Shown: positions 41,707 to 53,091 of the stretch, piece by piece
Position numbering within the stretch: position 1 is the stretch's first letter
Layout: each line of letters begins with the position of its first letter
Assembly (NCBI GenBank): GCA_027943245.1
Contig: JANDJZ010001753.1
Span: forward strand, 124,001 to 188,000
Direction of reading: 5' to 3'
Length of the DNA: 64,000 nucleotides
Source of the DNA: Acanthamoeba sp. SK_2022b
Lineage: Eukaryota; Discosea; Longamoebia; Acanthamoebidae
Translations under genes and position numbers: made by a program
Notes under the pieces: generated by a model
Told to the model about the DNA's origin: nothing
Seen by the model: only the letters and a program-made list of their open reading frames with translations
Databases searched by the model: none

Positions 41707-44140
41707 ATGTCCAGCAAACGACTGTCGATGGCCAGGGAACGAGTACGCATAACCCCACCCTCCACCTGATATTCTTCCAACAGCTATCACCATTCTCGAT
41801 TTTCTTTCCATGACCCACGTCGCTGATTGCTTCCCCCCCCCCCAAATCCCAACACTCCATATCGTCAGGAACGAATCTCTTACCTAAGCCCAGAGGAAGA
41901 GCGTAAGGATCACGCGAGGAAGCGCAAGGAGAGAATGCGTTCCATGCGCACAAAGGACCGAGCTATGGAAGCAAGTCCGTTGCATCTTTCCGCTTTGGAT
42001 CTCTGAGCGAGCTTGAGCTGCCGGCACTTACGGGGACAATGTTGTTTGTTGTGCAGGCCGCGATGAGGCGAGTGAGCTACAGGCTGTGGGCGTGCCGGAC
42101 CACGACCCCAATCCAGCAAAGCACTTCAAGCCGCTTCCCGACGACGTCTATAAGAGTCATCGCCAACTCGAAGATATCGCTCGGATGTACGCAAATCTTC
42201 CTCCCCCTCCCTCCCCTATGTTCTGCCTAACCATCACCGTCCACTGTACGACTAGTCTTAACTCCCCATTTGGCCCGGTGGAGATCGTCGTCATTGGGCA
42301 GAGAGGCCACGGCAAGAGCGCACTGATCGAAGCCCTCTCTGGACATCTTATTACACATGTGCAGTTGGCATCGGTACGTGAAAAGCCAACCATTCTTGAG
42401 CTTTGTCCTAGTGTAACCTCGCACTGTTCTTCAGGATGGGGCCACGAAGAGGCCTGTACGCTATCAATTTGTGAACAACATCGACATCTCGCCCGGTGCT
42501 AAGCCCACCGATGGTACCCGCATACACGTGCCCGCAGTTTGCCAAACTCGCGTGTGCTAATTTCTGTTCGGCTTTGCCTACTCCCGTAGGAGGTGTCAAG
42601 TGTATGATACAGCACGACTCGCACTTCCAGGATCACAACGTTGAGATACCGCTTAAGACCTTGCCGCACGTACGGACTCGGTCGCCTTGCTCGACCGTTA
42701 AAATATACTTTGCACTCACCGCTCTCTGTTCGTGCAGGAAATCCTGCGCCGTTCAGCAGTGCTCTCTCCCGATCCGATATGCGTGGCCATCTACGCTCCC
42801 AATGCTCTCAACATTACCTTCATCGACACTCCTGGCCTGCCTCCTCCACCTTCAGCTGGTGACGTGCCGTTTGATGTCAGGGTACGTGCCCCTCCCGTGC
42901 CGACCTGCCGCATCAGCTTACCCATACTATGCGCGCCCTGCAGAATAAGCTTGAGTCTATTGTTGCCTCGGTTTCCTGCGAAGACAACAATCGCTTCCTC
43001 TTGTTTGCCGAAGAGGCGGGACCTTGGCAAGTCTTTCCCCTCTCAAGCCAACGTCGGAGACTCCAGAGTCTAATTGTTATTCAAACATGCAGGGAGGAGA
43101 GCAGCATCCTGCCGTTGGTGCGCTCCATCGATCCGGCGTTCAACAGATCTGCGATCGTGTTTACCAAGTTTAATCCCTTCCTCAGATCGGTATGTCGCGA
43201 CCACCCTCCTTTTATTAAGTTGTCACTCCCCTGACTTGCCTGTTGGCGTCCTGTAGCTGCTGGGTACCAAGGAGCTCATCAACAGATATCTGAAGGGAGG
43301 CCAGCACCCTCTTTTGCCGTGCTTCTGGGTCACCGTGCCCTCGCAGAAGGTTTGAATGCCGACTCGGTGGCCATTTAGTTGACCAGAGGCTTTGCCAAAG
43401 GCTAGCATGCTTACACCTCACTGGCCGCAGGTGAGGAGCAAATGCGAGCAAAGCGCTGCATGGCAGGAGAAGGTGTGGCAAGCGCACCACAGGGACATGT
43501 CCTGTCTGCGCGACATCAAGGCCAAACAAAAGTAGCGCTCCCTCTGAGATTGATTGCCTGTAAGCATCGATGAATAACGCTGATGCGTGTTTTCCAGATA
43601 TGAACGCAACATCGGCATCCTGTGCCTGCTCAGATTCCTACTCAAGCAGGTGTGGAAGCAGTATATCGACATCTTGCCCAACACGCTGAAGCTCATCAGG
43701 CAGCAAGAGAAGTGTTTCGAGGTGCGGCCGCCTGCAACCTGGCTACCGAGAACTGGAGCCATCTGACTCACAACTTGGCTCTGCGATGGCACAGGCCGAG
43801 CTGCAGAAATTCCAGAGCGAGCTCGAGCGGCTAAACGCTCAGGGCATGCGCAGCCTTGCCAGTAGGTTTATAGCCACGCTCTTCCATACCATCCATCGAA
43901 TTGTCCACGGCTCGTCGGAGGCCATCAACTCCATTACTGGCCAAACCCTCCAAGAGGAGACCCTTGCCCAAGGCACGTCACCTACAGAGAGCCGCCCACG
44001 AGCCAGCCACGAGCACTGACGTGCCGCTATGTCGTTCCCAATTGTAGGAGGCATCGAATGGGCTGACAAGATGGGAAGAGTGCTCAAAGCCGACAAGAAG
44101 TGGCGCATTCCCTTCAGGTACTACACTACGCTTTGCCTTG

Positions 44141-44197
<57 letters not shown>

Positions 44198-45895
44198 CGT
44201 GCGTGCATGCGTGCGTGCGCGCGCGCTCTTCTCAAAATCAAACGCTCTTCACAGGGACTGTAAATTATACGGCGGCCAGCAAATGGACAGGTTGCTTGCT
44301 GAGTTCAGGACCATCGCCGATCATCTCTACCTGCGGGTAAGACACCGCATTTCACTCCCATTATCATCCCTCTTTGTTTCATCAACTTTACTTTTCATGG
44401 GCGGCAACTGTTAGGACCACGTCATCACCACGGAAGACCTGGCCACTGCCGGAGGGCTAAGGAGAATCTACAACGGCAAGATCGACGTCACTTGGGCCGT
44501 GCGTATTCTCAGTGACTGTTATTGCTGCCTGCCAATCATAACAAACTTATTACGGTCGGCACCAGGCCGCCTCGATTGCTAGTAGGAAGACGAGGGATAC
44601 CATGGAGCCACTCATCAACGTCGGCCTGCAGAGGTAAGCTTGAGCTTTCAGAGGAGACCTTGGCAAATTGCTATTGATGTCGCTATTTCCTTGTTTTGTG
44701 TGCAGGATGACCTACATTGTTCGCAGGTCTTTCTACCTCGCGCTCGAGCATATCGAGAATCCGAGGAGCGTGGAAGGCGCCAGCCAGGAGACAGCCAGGT
44801 CCAATGGCAATGAATGGAGTGAGGTGGAGGTCATCGGCTACCCCTACTACGTTCACTGGGTCAGGGACACCTTCGAGCAGTTCCTCACCGCCCATCTCCA
44901 GGTACGCATGCTTGCTAGTTAGTACTTGAGTTTCTTGCGCACGCTTCCCCTTTGTTGACTTGGATGGGACGACAGAAATGCAAGGAGAAGTGCTTTGAGG
45001 AGTTTTATTCAACGGAGACGCTCTACTGGGGCTACAATGAGTACGCTCTTCATCCAGGCTTTCGTTACAGAGTTAACGCCTATGCCCTCGCAGTATGAGG
45101 TTGATCCCCGACGAAGATGATGACGAAGACGCGCTCCTGGATATGACCCTGGTGCTCACCAGGACGATCTATGAGGTACGGCAGGCTTCAGTTTTTGATA
45201 TTTGTTTGCTTGCTCACAACAGCTTTAGGAGACGAAAGACAGGCAGATCCGCAACATTCTGCTGAAGCTCTTCCAGTACTTTTTGTTCATGCTGTACGTT
45301 TCGTCCATGACCTCGATTTGAAAGGATTGCCGAGCTTTATCAACTGAGTCGCTTTCCATTCACTTTCCTCAGTGAGGACGGCCTGCACGCTCATCTGCAG
45401 CAGCTGGTGAGCACCATGGACGAAGCGACGCTCGACAGCAAGTTCCAAGTCGAGGCGCTCAGGAAGAAGCTCGAGGTACATACACTCTCCCTCCTTCGAA
45501 CGCTCAGGGAACGATTCTTATCTGCGAATCTAGGCCAAGGCCAAGCTGGTGGCTGACGCGATCAAGGAGAGCCGCAAGCGGGAGTATATCTTCACCACGT
45601 CCTCGGCCGAGTTCACTGTGCCCATTCTCACGGAGATGCAGATGCCGTAAGCGTGGGACTACGCGGCTGGAGCCAAGGAGGAAACCCCACACCCAGTAGA
45701 AATTGCTGGCATTTTCGTGTTCACGCAATTTGGGCCCGTAGTCAAAGAACGAAGAGGTTCAAGAAGCCAACGAGGCGCTCCTTGGTCTGTCGGGTGTTTT
45801 GAGCCACCATCTTTTTCCCGCAAGTTGCTAACGCGTTAGCAGACGTGAAGGAGGTGTGTCGCTCACTACAAGCGCTCGCGATTTTATCGTTGTGA
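41707..45895 (+). CDS. Dynamin-like large GTPase
   Basis: Exon 1 (MSSKRLSMARER) and a charged exon 2 (SYLSPEEERKDHARKRKERM) lead to ELQAVGVPDHDPNPAKHFKP. The GTPase follows with G1 IVVIGQRGHGKSALIEAL (GxxxxGKS), G3 FIDTPGLPPPP (DTPG) and G4 IVFTKFNPF (T-K-x-x). The G2 region lies around HDSHFQDHNVEIPLK. The middle/stalk part shows LINRYLKGGQHPLLPCFWVT, NIGILCLLRFLLKQVWKQYI, and later exons EYFLQLxx-type helices with many short introns. It ends KEVCRSLQALAILSL. Dynamin superfamily proteins assemble on membranes and use GTP to constrict or fuse them. The lack of an obvious PH domain and the long N-terminal extension separate it from classical dynamin. There are about 15 exons; one intron has a long GT/GC microsatellite. 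Confidence 0.82.
44143..44226. repeat. GT microsatellite grading into GTGC repeats in a dynamin-gene intron
   Basis: About 25 GT units are followed by GCGT/GTGC units and a GCGCGC end. The alternating purine-pyrimidine tract of over 80 nt is prone to Z-DNA. Confidence 0.85.
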
Positions 45896-45934
45896 ATTTA
45901 ACACGATTATTGTTTACTTCAAGGAGTGGACACC

Positions 45935-48900
45935 ATGTCGTACTACGACGTTGGCCAAGTTGATGACGACAGTGGTGGCTACGTCGAAGGGCAAGAGGGA
46001 GGCGACTATGATTACAGTAATTACGATTACGGGGGCGAGTACCAGGAGGGAGATGGTGAAGGTGGGAGCTACGCAGGACAATCTTCTTGGATAAATGGGG
46101 GCAATTACTACGGCGATCAAACGGCTTATGGCGATGGCAATGGCGAAGGAGGCGAGTACTACGATGAAAATGGGGGTTACTACGATGAGAACGGCAACTA
46201 CGTCTACCCTGAACCCTCGGCCGAGGGTGACTATGGGGCACCTGAGTATGGAAGTGGCGAGCTTCAGAGTGGTGGCAGTGGTGTGGATGATCCTGCCTCG
46301 TCCGCCCCCTCTCCACCAACTACTTCGTCTCTGTCCTCCTCCTCCTCCTCCTCCTCATCATCATCCACGCTGCAAGCCCAAGGCCTGCCACGGTCGGCTT
46401 CCTCGCAGATGCTGACCCAGCTGGCCACCGAGTTTGCACTGGACTCAGCGTCGTCGCCCTCGTCTTCGCTGTATCTGGCCTCTCCTGCCGCACCAGCGCC
46501 CGCCAAGGTAAAGCCTCCGCCGCCCCGACTGCGCAACGGCGAGATACCGGCCTACTACGATGACGAAGAGAGTGGCTACCAGTACTACGTCGTACGCCTC
46601 CACGATCCTCCACTATTTTCTTTCTCCTGGCCCGTTGTCCTCGCTTGTGTGCGGCTTGGAGCCCTCGAGTCTAGCCTGCAAGAGCTCACATATGATAGAT
46701 GACATCGCGTGTTGTCTCACTTGCGCTCACGACTCATCGGTCTCTGCTTTCCCCGCTTCGGTTCGCAACTACTAGGATGATGATGGCAACACGCAATGGG
46801 ATTTGGCCGGCTACTACGAGTACGATGGGGAGTACGTCTACTACGAGGACGTCGAAACCGAGATGAACACACGCGCCATCGAAGAGGTTTCCTCTCGCCT
46901 CGACCAGATCTCGTAGATTGGGGCTTTCCACTCACGTTGACTTATCTCACACCAGGAGTTGGAAAACTATCAGCACCAGTACAACGACGACGAGAAGACA
47001 GACAAGGTACACACAGCTAGCTCTCTCCTTCCCACCAGCTTATTTGAGCCTTAATGTCGGCTTATTCTCCACCTCGTCCAGGAAACGGAGGAGGAGCGAA
47101 AAGTGCGCCACAAAGCGGCGGTGAGTAAGGAGATAGTCGAGACTGAAAAGAGCTACGTCGAAAGCTTGGAGATTCTCGTCAAGGTACTGCCTCGCTGCTG
47201 CAGGCCACTAGTGGTTAATTGCGAGTAGAAGATCTATTTATATAAGTCTCTCACATTGAATTTTCCTTCGTCCCACAAACAGAAATACATGGGACCACTA
47301 GTGGCCAGCGGGGTGTTGGACAAGGATGAGAGGGCCACCATCTTCTCCAACATTCCTTCCCTTCTCTCGATCAATAATGCTCTGCTGCGGGTACCTCGTT
47401 CCCGTCATTCCAGGCCTTAGCGACGAGGCGCTGGTGCTTATGTTCCGCAGTTTTACTGACCCACTCGGGTCTCGCTCAGGACTTGCTGCTCGTGGACGAG
47501 ACCACCAAGGTGACACCAGCAGGCAAATCCTTTGCCGATATCTGGCTTTCCACGGTACCCTACTCTCGAATCACTTCCGCTTCATACACGCACGTACACT
47601 AAATATGTACGTGCACTAAACGCATGTACCGATCGCTTTTGCAAACAGGTCGAGTATTTCAAGATGTATAGCGTTTATTGCACCAACTACCCCAACGCCC
47701 TCAAATTCACTCAGACAATGCAGAAACAGAAGCCGCAATTCCTCAACTTCTGTCGGGTTTAAGTCACCCCTCCGATACTCGGTGATGGGGATCTCTGCTA
47801 ACTTTCGTGCGCTTGTGCAGGAACTGAAAAACTCTTCTGCCTCCAAGCTGGACTTGACTGACTACCTCATCAAGCCGGTCCAACGCATTTGCAAATACCC
47901 TCTGCTCTTCCGAGTACGCGCGCGTACCACTTGATTTTTTATTTTATTTTATTTTTCAACTAGTCATTTGTTGACAATGGGTCTGGCGATTGCATGGAAT
48001 GGACGTGTGGACGATCAGGAGCTGATCAGGAACACAAACGAGGAGGAGAACCCGAAGGAGTACGCCAAGTTGCTTGAGATTGAGAAGCGACTACAGCAGG
48101 TGGCCGGCCATGTAAATGAGGCGAAACGAATGGCGGAGAGTCTACAGAGGTGCCTGCACTTGCCTTGAAAGCAGCAGCAGCAGCAGCAGCAGCAGCGGCG
48201 GCTGTTGCTCCCCGTAGACTAATCCAGATTCTCAACCTCATGAATCAGCGTGGTGGAGATAGCTTCGTTGCTCACCGATCTGCCGCCTGCGTTCACGCTC
48301 GTGGAGGCCAACAGAAGGTTTCTTTTCCGAGGCACCTACTCTGCGCAGGTGCGCTGCCTGTACTTCTTTTTGCATAATTTGTGCACACCGCGATCATTTA
48401 TCACCTAATTACCAATTAATAATAATTTACCTTTTTTGCTCTCGAACACAGACGAATGGCAAGGCACCCAAGTCTAGCGAGCTTTTGCTCTTCAGCGACG
48501 TTGTCATCCAGGTTCGCCCTCGCATGCTCAGCAAGCAGCTCAAGTTTGTGGCGATGCTGTGGATTCGCTCGAGTACTCCTCCTCTTCTGTCCAATGTTCG
48601 CTCAGCAAGGTACATCGTCGCTGATTCATGTCTTCCACACTATACTGTGGTAGTCATCGTGCGAGATCCGGGAGACACGAGACTGGAGTTGGAGGATGAG
48701 GGGGTGTGCCTCTTGATCGACTTCAAGGAGGGACTTGAGAAGGAGAAGTGGCGTTCAGAGATCGTGAGCACCAAGCAGCAGCTGCAGGCACGGCCTACTC
48801 TCGCACCGCACGCTCTCTGCCGGCAAACTAACGCCTCTCCGTATGCGGGTGCGGTGTACAGGAGGAAGAGATCAACAAGGCACTCAAGGCTCGACCGAAA

Positions 48901-49549
48901 CGACGGCAACGACCGGGCGAACTTCAACGAGAGCAGTCCGTATTCATCAGCAGGGATGCCCTCAGTGGTACGGTTTAGAGCCAGAGAGCGCAGTCTCGTC
49001 CCTTATTCGTGTGAGCTCATCGTTGTGGCCTGCGGCGGTCTGGTGGATGGGCAGGCGACCAGATGCCATCACCACGAGCTGATGACCAGGAGGGTCAGGG
49101 CAGCTCTATCAACTCGTACGACACGATTCATCGACTGATCGAGCACGAGGAGGAGCGCAAGCGCGACATCGACCGCCGCCTGTTGGAACTCGACGCTCAG
49201 GAAAAAGAGAGCCGCGAGCGACTGGCCGCCGCCAAGGCGCGCAACGCCGATCTCGAACGCGAGATCGCCGAATGGCAGGCCAAGGTACAGAGCCTCGAAG
49301 GAAGCGGGGAGGACCTCAGTTCTCGTTTGAGCCGCTCCAGCATCGGTACCGTCTTCTTGCTCTCCTCCCCCTTCCTTATCCGCGACTCCTCTTTGGATTG
49401 CCTCTGCTGACCCGCGCTCGCGCTGTGCTGGCCTGACAGGGAGCTACGCCACGATACGCAAACCACCAACGACGACAGCGAGCGGCCTATCTCCGCCAGA
49501 ACCCAATTTTTCCAAGGTCGCCAAGCGCAATTCGGGCTACCACAGCTGA
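45935..49549 (+). CDS. RhoGEF (DH-PH) with Tyr/Gly/Asp-rich N-terminus
   Basis: The start MSYYDVGQVDDDSGGYVEGQ opens a low-complexity region with YDYGGEY, YYDENGGYYDENGNYVY and YYEYDGEYVYYEDVET, followed by a Ser run. The DH domain begins KEIVETEKSYVESLEILVK, KYMGPLVASGVLD, IFSNIPSLLSINNALL. It includes the canonical third conserved region, DLTDYLIKPVQRICKYPLLF RELIRNT. A PH-like part follows (RRFLFRGTYSAQ, ELLLFSDVVIQ, LLIDFKEGLEKEKWRSEI). The C-terminus is a coiled coil (LIEHEEERKRDIDRRLLELD) and a tail ending VAKRNSGYHS. DH-PH proteins load GTP on Rho-family GTPases at membranes to drive actin remodelling. The next gene is WASP, a Rho-GTPase effector. Confidence 0.85.
48171..48197. repeat. 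CAG/GCA trinucleotide repeat in a RhoGEF intron
   Basis: About eight CAG units end in GCGGCGG directly upstream of the next exon. Each unit offers an AG acceptor, so alternative 3' splice choice is possible. Confidence 0.75.
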
Positions 49550-49797
49550 GTCACGATCCTACGCAGTGAGGGACCGGAGCGGGGGCAGGAGGGAAGAGCA
49601 CAGGCCACGTTCGTGGTGTCACAGTATATTATAGAGCACAACGTGTGCAATTTCACGCTGACCCCTCACCGCTGTGGCGCCCTTTAGAACCGTTGCTCCA
49701 ACTGCGCTTTCCTTTTTTCGTTGCTTTCACCAAAAACAGAACAAGACGTCGCAGAGGCTAACGAACGAGCAGAGCACAGGCAGAGTTTCATAAGCAT

Positions 49798-51615
49798 ATG
49801 GAGCTGCAAGTGGCAGGTTTGGGAGAACCGGAACTCGAGCATGTGGTTACTGCGGCTGGCGGCTTGGTCAAGGCTGCCGGTATGCCCCTCCCCCACGCAA
49901 CTATGTACAGAGTTTTATTCTCTCCTTCCTTCAGCTGTTGCTCGCATGTACAAGGGAAAAGACGACGGTAGCTGGCACTACACAGGGGCGTGGGGAGCTA
50001 TGGCATTGGTACTGCGCTTAGGTATCGTCTTCCTTTTTATTGTCCACCTCACGCCACACGTATGCCACCAGATTTACGACAAAACGGAGATGGCGTATCA
50101 CCTGCGGTTGATCGATCTCAAGACCAAACAACTAGCTTGGACGCAGGAGCTCTACTACGAGTTTCAGTACGACAGCAGCAACGCGTCCTTCCATTTCTTT
50201 GAGGCCAACGAGGCAGTGATAGGCTTGGCCTTTGCTCACGAGGGAGACGCACAGAGAATGGCCAAGGCCGTACGCTTTCGCCTTTCCGTTCTTCAGCATT
50301 CACCACCTCATGGAGTTTACCTTACCCACACAGGTACATGATCATTCGCCTTCACGTGAAAAGCTGGCGTCGATTGCTAGGTATGCCAGCCTTGTCCTTG
50401 GTGTGCCATCGCCTCATCGCACCTGTTGTCCGTTTCCACAGTAAGTTTCGAGCGGCTGGGGGTATCGCCGAGACGAGTGCCCCAGTTGAGACCGCATCGC
50501 CAACGCTGCGGCAGGAGGCAAAGAGAAAGTACTCAGCCCTTCACTGCATATGCAGCTTGCATCAGCTTTCCCCTCACGCATTTCGTAGATCGAGCATACT
50601 CTCGCGTTTGATCAAGAAGAAGGAGCCAACCAACAGAACGATTTCAGTCATCTCTGGACCGACCAACGTCAAGCACGAGCTCCATCTGGGCTGGGATGCT
50701 CGCGATGGGTTCAAAGTTAGAAACATTCCGCCCGAATGGAAGAAGCTCTTCATGGCTGCTGGTTGATCAATCGCCTTCCGGGCACTGCCTTCTCCTTTAT
50801 CCTATCTCACACAGAGAGCTTTTTCGCTGTGCGATCGGCAGGCGTTAAGAAGAGCGATCTCAAGGACGCAGACACCGCGATGTTCGTGATCGAGACGGTA
50901 GCGACCGCGGCGCGATATCAAACTATGCGCCATGCCGCTGGAGGTGCCGGCTCGCCTCTCATCGCTCGACGCGACTCCCCGTCTGGCGGCGGAGTGGTTG
51001 CCGTTCCTGAAGCGGTGCAGCCCCCTTGCCTGGATTGTAATGCAAGGGAAACCGTTTAATGACGCCACGGGTGTAGTCGTCTGTTCAGGCTCCCGCACCC
51101 CCACCACCGATGCCTCCCCCAGCCCCGGCGCCGCCTGCTCCGATCAATGGCGGCTTGGCTGCTGGTACGTCTGTACATGATCGGCCAGTGTCAGCAACAC
51201 TTCCTGACTGACTCGGACTTCGACCATGCAGCGCTACAGGCACGCTTGAAGAATAGCGACAAGCCAATTGACAGCGCTGCCGCCCAATACATCAAGGTGG
51301 AGTGAGAAGCTGCTAAGAGGAGAGGGGGGGGGGCGCTGCATGGTTTAGCTGATACCTTGCGTGCGTGCGGCAGAACCTCAACGTGCCTGACTTGGCCGGA
51401 ATGGATGAAAAGGACGGAGCTGATTTGGCTGCTATTCTGGCCACGGCCATGCAGGTGTGCCTCACCTTTTACATCAATCGTTATTGCGCAAGCTCACTTC
51501 TGCTGTCCCTCTCCCTTTGTTGCAGTCTCGGCGTGATGTGCTAAGACACGACTCAGACGAGGAGGACGCTGAAGAAGACGACGCCTGGACAAGTGATGAA
51601 GAGATGGACTTTTAG
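49798..51615 (+). CDS. WAS: WASP homologue (WH1, CRIB and VCA regions)
   Basis: The start MELQVAGLGEPELEHVVTAA is at 49798. The WH1/EVH1 domain is clear: AVARMYKGKDDGSWHYTGAW, GAMALV, MAYHLRLIDLKTKQLAWTQE, LYYEFQYDSSNASFHFFEAN, AVIGLAFAHEGDAQRMAKA. The CRIB/GBD follows: VISGPTNVKHELHLGWDARD, GFKVRNIPPEWKKLFMAAGV, KKSDLKDADTAMFVIE. Then come a Pro-rich stretch (APAPPPPMPPPAPAPPAP, read across a splice) and the C-terminal output region: LQARLKNSDKPIDSAAAQYI, LAAILATAMQSRRDVLRHDS, and an acidic tail with the key Trp, DAEEDDAWTSDEEMDF. WASP is opened by Cdc42/Rac-GTP and then activates Arp2/3 to nucleate branched actin. Domain order and length fit amoebozoan WASP. Splicing in the Pro-rich part is approximate. 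Confidence 0.88.
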
Positions 51616-52125
51616 ATGGGATGGCCCAACGCAATGTAGATCAAGGTGCATGCCACCAGAGCATTTCTCTCCTTGGAATGATTGCGTCTGGTCACCAGGA
51701 AGAGGTGAAACTTTCACCATCCAGTAGCGCTACAGTTCCATGTTTGGAATTATGCCTTGCATTCTTAGCGCATACGCTGGGTTTTTCGCCGTTGCTTCAA
51801 GCGACGACAGAAATCTGTTTTTGGTCGAAAAGATAATCTGGTGTGCTCGGCGTTAAACTTCCTTTCGCGTATTGGCTGCCCCTTCATCCAGCCAGGAATA
51901 GGGTTTGGCGAGGAGTACTTCGAGAGAAGGAAAGAGGCTACGGTAGTACCTCTGCAAGTAGAGCAGCCCCTGCGATTGGCTCCAAACTCCTTTAACCACT
52001 GATAATTCGCTGATGTTGAGCATGTGATTTTTTTTATACACGCACCCTACTTCCACGACCTCTCGCCTCAGTGCGCTCTACCCCACTCCTTGTACAAACG
52101 CCTCACGTCCGTGGCCTTCACACCT
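51616..52125. other. Intergenic region between WASP and secreted-protein gene
   Basis: About 510 bases contain the 3' flank of WASP and the promoter of the gene at 52126. A TTTTTTTTATAC patch near 52027-52038 may be a TATA-type element. No gene is seen. Confidence 0.5.
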
Positions 52126-52965
52126 ATGGCCAAGCTCTTCTTTCTGGTGGCGCTGCTAGCCGTGGTTGGCCATGCCCTGGCGCAGTCTCGCCCCAACCTC
52201 AGCGAGACCTTCGAACTACAGGGCCTCGTAACCCTCAGGCAGAACAACTCTCTCTTCTATGGCCGAGGTATAACCACCCGCCGCCCTACCAGCTCGCTTC
52301 GGCGGAAGGCACAATCACCAAATTTGAGACTCCCTCTTGTCCGCCCAGAGGCAGAGAGCAGCAGTGGTGGTGGTGGGGGGGGGGTGGACAACGCTAACCC
52401 GAGTTACCTTCAGCCAAGTGGGTGGTGGATTATCGCGAGGGCAAGGCGCTTGATGTGCTCGAGTTCTACGACAGTGACCATCAGTATTACGACGTTCACG
52501 ACCTTTTGCGCTACGACCTGGTACTCCTTCCCTCGCTTCTCTCAAGAAAGGCGTGAGCACTCAAACGGCTTTTCATTTGCGGCGCACGAGCAGGGAAGGC
52601 ACTACCAGGTGACCGGACACCCGGCCAAGTGCCGCGAGGGCGACCTCACTGCGAAATGGCTGCCCTTGGCGTGGGACTGGGTCGCGAAGGCCAGCCCCGT
52701 TGGCCACGCCACTCCCGGCACCGATGCCTATCAGCTGTGGCGCTATCGCGCGGGAGGGGTTACCATGGCGGTGGGCGTAGATCTGACGGACGCCAACGCC
52801 CTTGTGCTCTTCAGCCGTGCGACTCCCGATGAGGAGTTCGTGTTCTACGTCGAGCCCGCCAACGGCACTGCCGATCAGGTCAAGCCGCGCAGCTCCTGGT
52901 TCGACATACCCAACGATTGCCGCACGCCACGCGACGACGTCGCGCCCACTCTCGTGGTGCAGTAG
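52126..52965 (+). CDS. Secreted protein, paralogue of the 33.9-kb gene
   Basis: The signal peptide MAKLFFLVALLAVVGHALAQ is followed by SRPNLSETFELQGLVTLRQN. Then, across introns, come KWVVDYREGKALDVLEFYDS, YYDVHDLLRYDLG, RHYQVTGHPAKCREGDLT, WDWVAKASPVGHATPGTDAY, QLWRYRAGGVTMAVGVDLTD, EEFVFYVEPANGTADQVKPR and SSWFDIPNDCRTPRDD. It matches the gene at 33926 throughout, with the same order of F-E-x-x-G-x-V, G-K-x-L-D, K-C, Y-x-L-W-x-Y and W-F-x-(V/I)-P-x-x-C and a similar intron pattern. The two form a secreted family in this genome. Function is unknown; an ependymin-like lipid- or ion-binding fold is only a guess. An AATAAA follows 87 nt after the stop. Confidence 0.77.
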   Translation: MAKLFFLVALLAVVGHALAQSRPNLSETFELQGLVTLRQNNSLFYGRGITTRRPTSSLRRKAQSPNLRLPLVRPEAESSSGGGGGGVDNANPSYLQPSGWWIIARARRLMCSSSTTVTISITTFTTFCATTWYSFPRFSQERREHSNGFSFAAHEQGRHYQVTGHPAKCREGDLTAKWLPLAWDWVAKASPVGHATPGTDAYQLWRYRAGGVTMAVGVDLTDANALVLFSRATPDEEFVFYVEPANGTADQVKPRSSWFDIPNDCRTPRDDVAPTLVVQ

Positions 52966-53051
52966 GTGTGTAATCACCAACGGTGGCCCGTGTGGGTGGT
53001 GTGTAAATAGAAACGTTAAATTCCAAAAATAGGTGTGGGCCACACGGCATA

Positions 53052-53057
53052 AATAAA
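53052..53057 (+). terminator. AATAAA polyadenylation signal of the 52-kb secreted-protein gene
   Basis: The hexamer lies 87 nt past the stop on the plus strand, 35 nt before the stop codon of the convergent nucleoside hydrolase gene. Confidence 0.6.
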
Positions 53058-53091
53058 ACTAACAGGAGTGGACGAAAGGGCGTTAAGGCTA

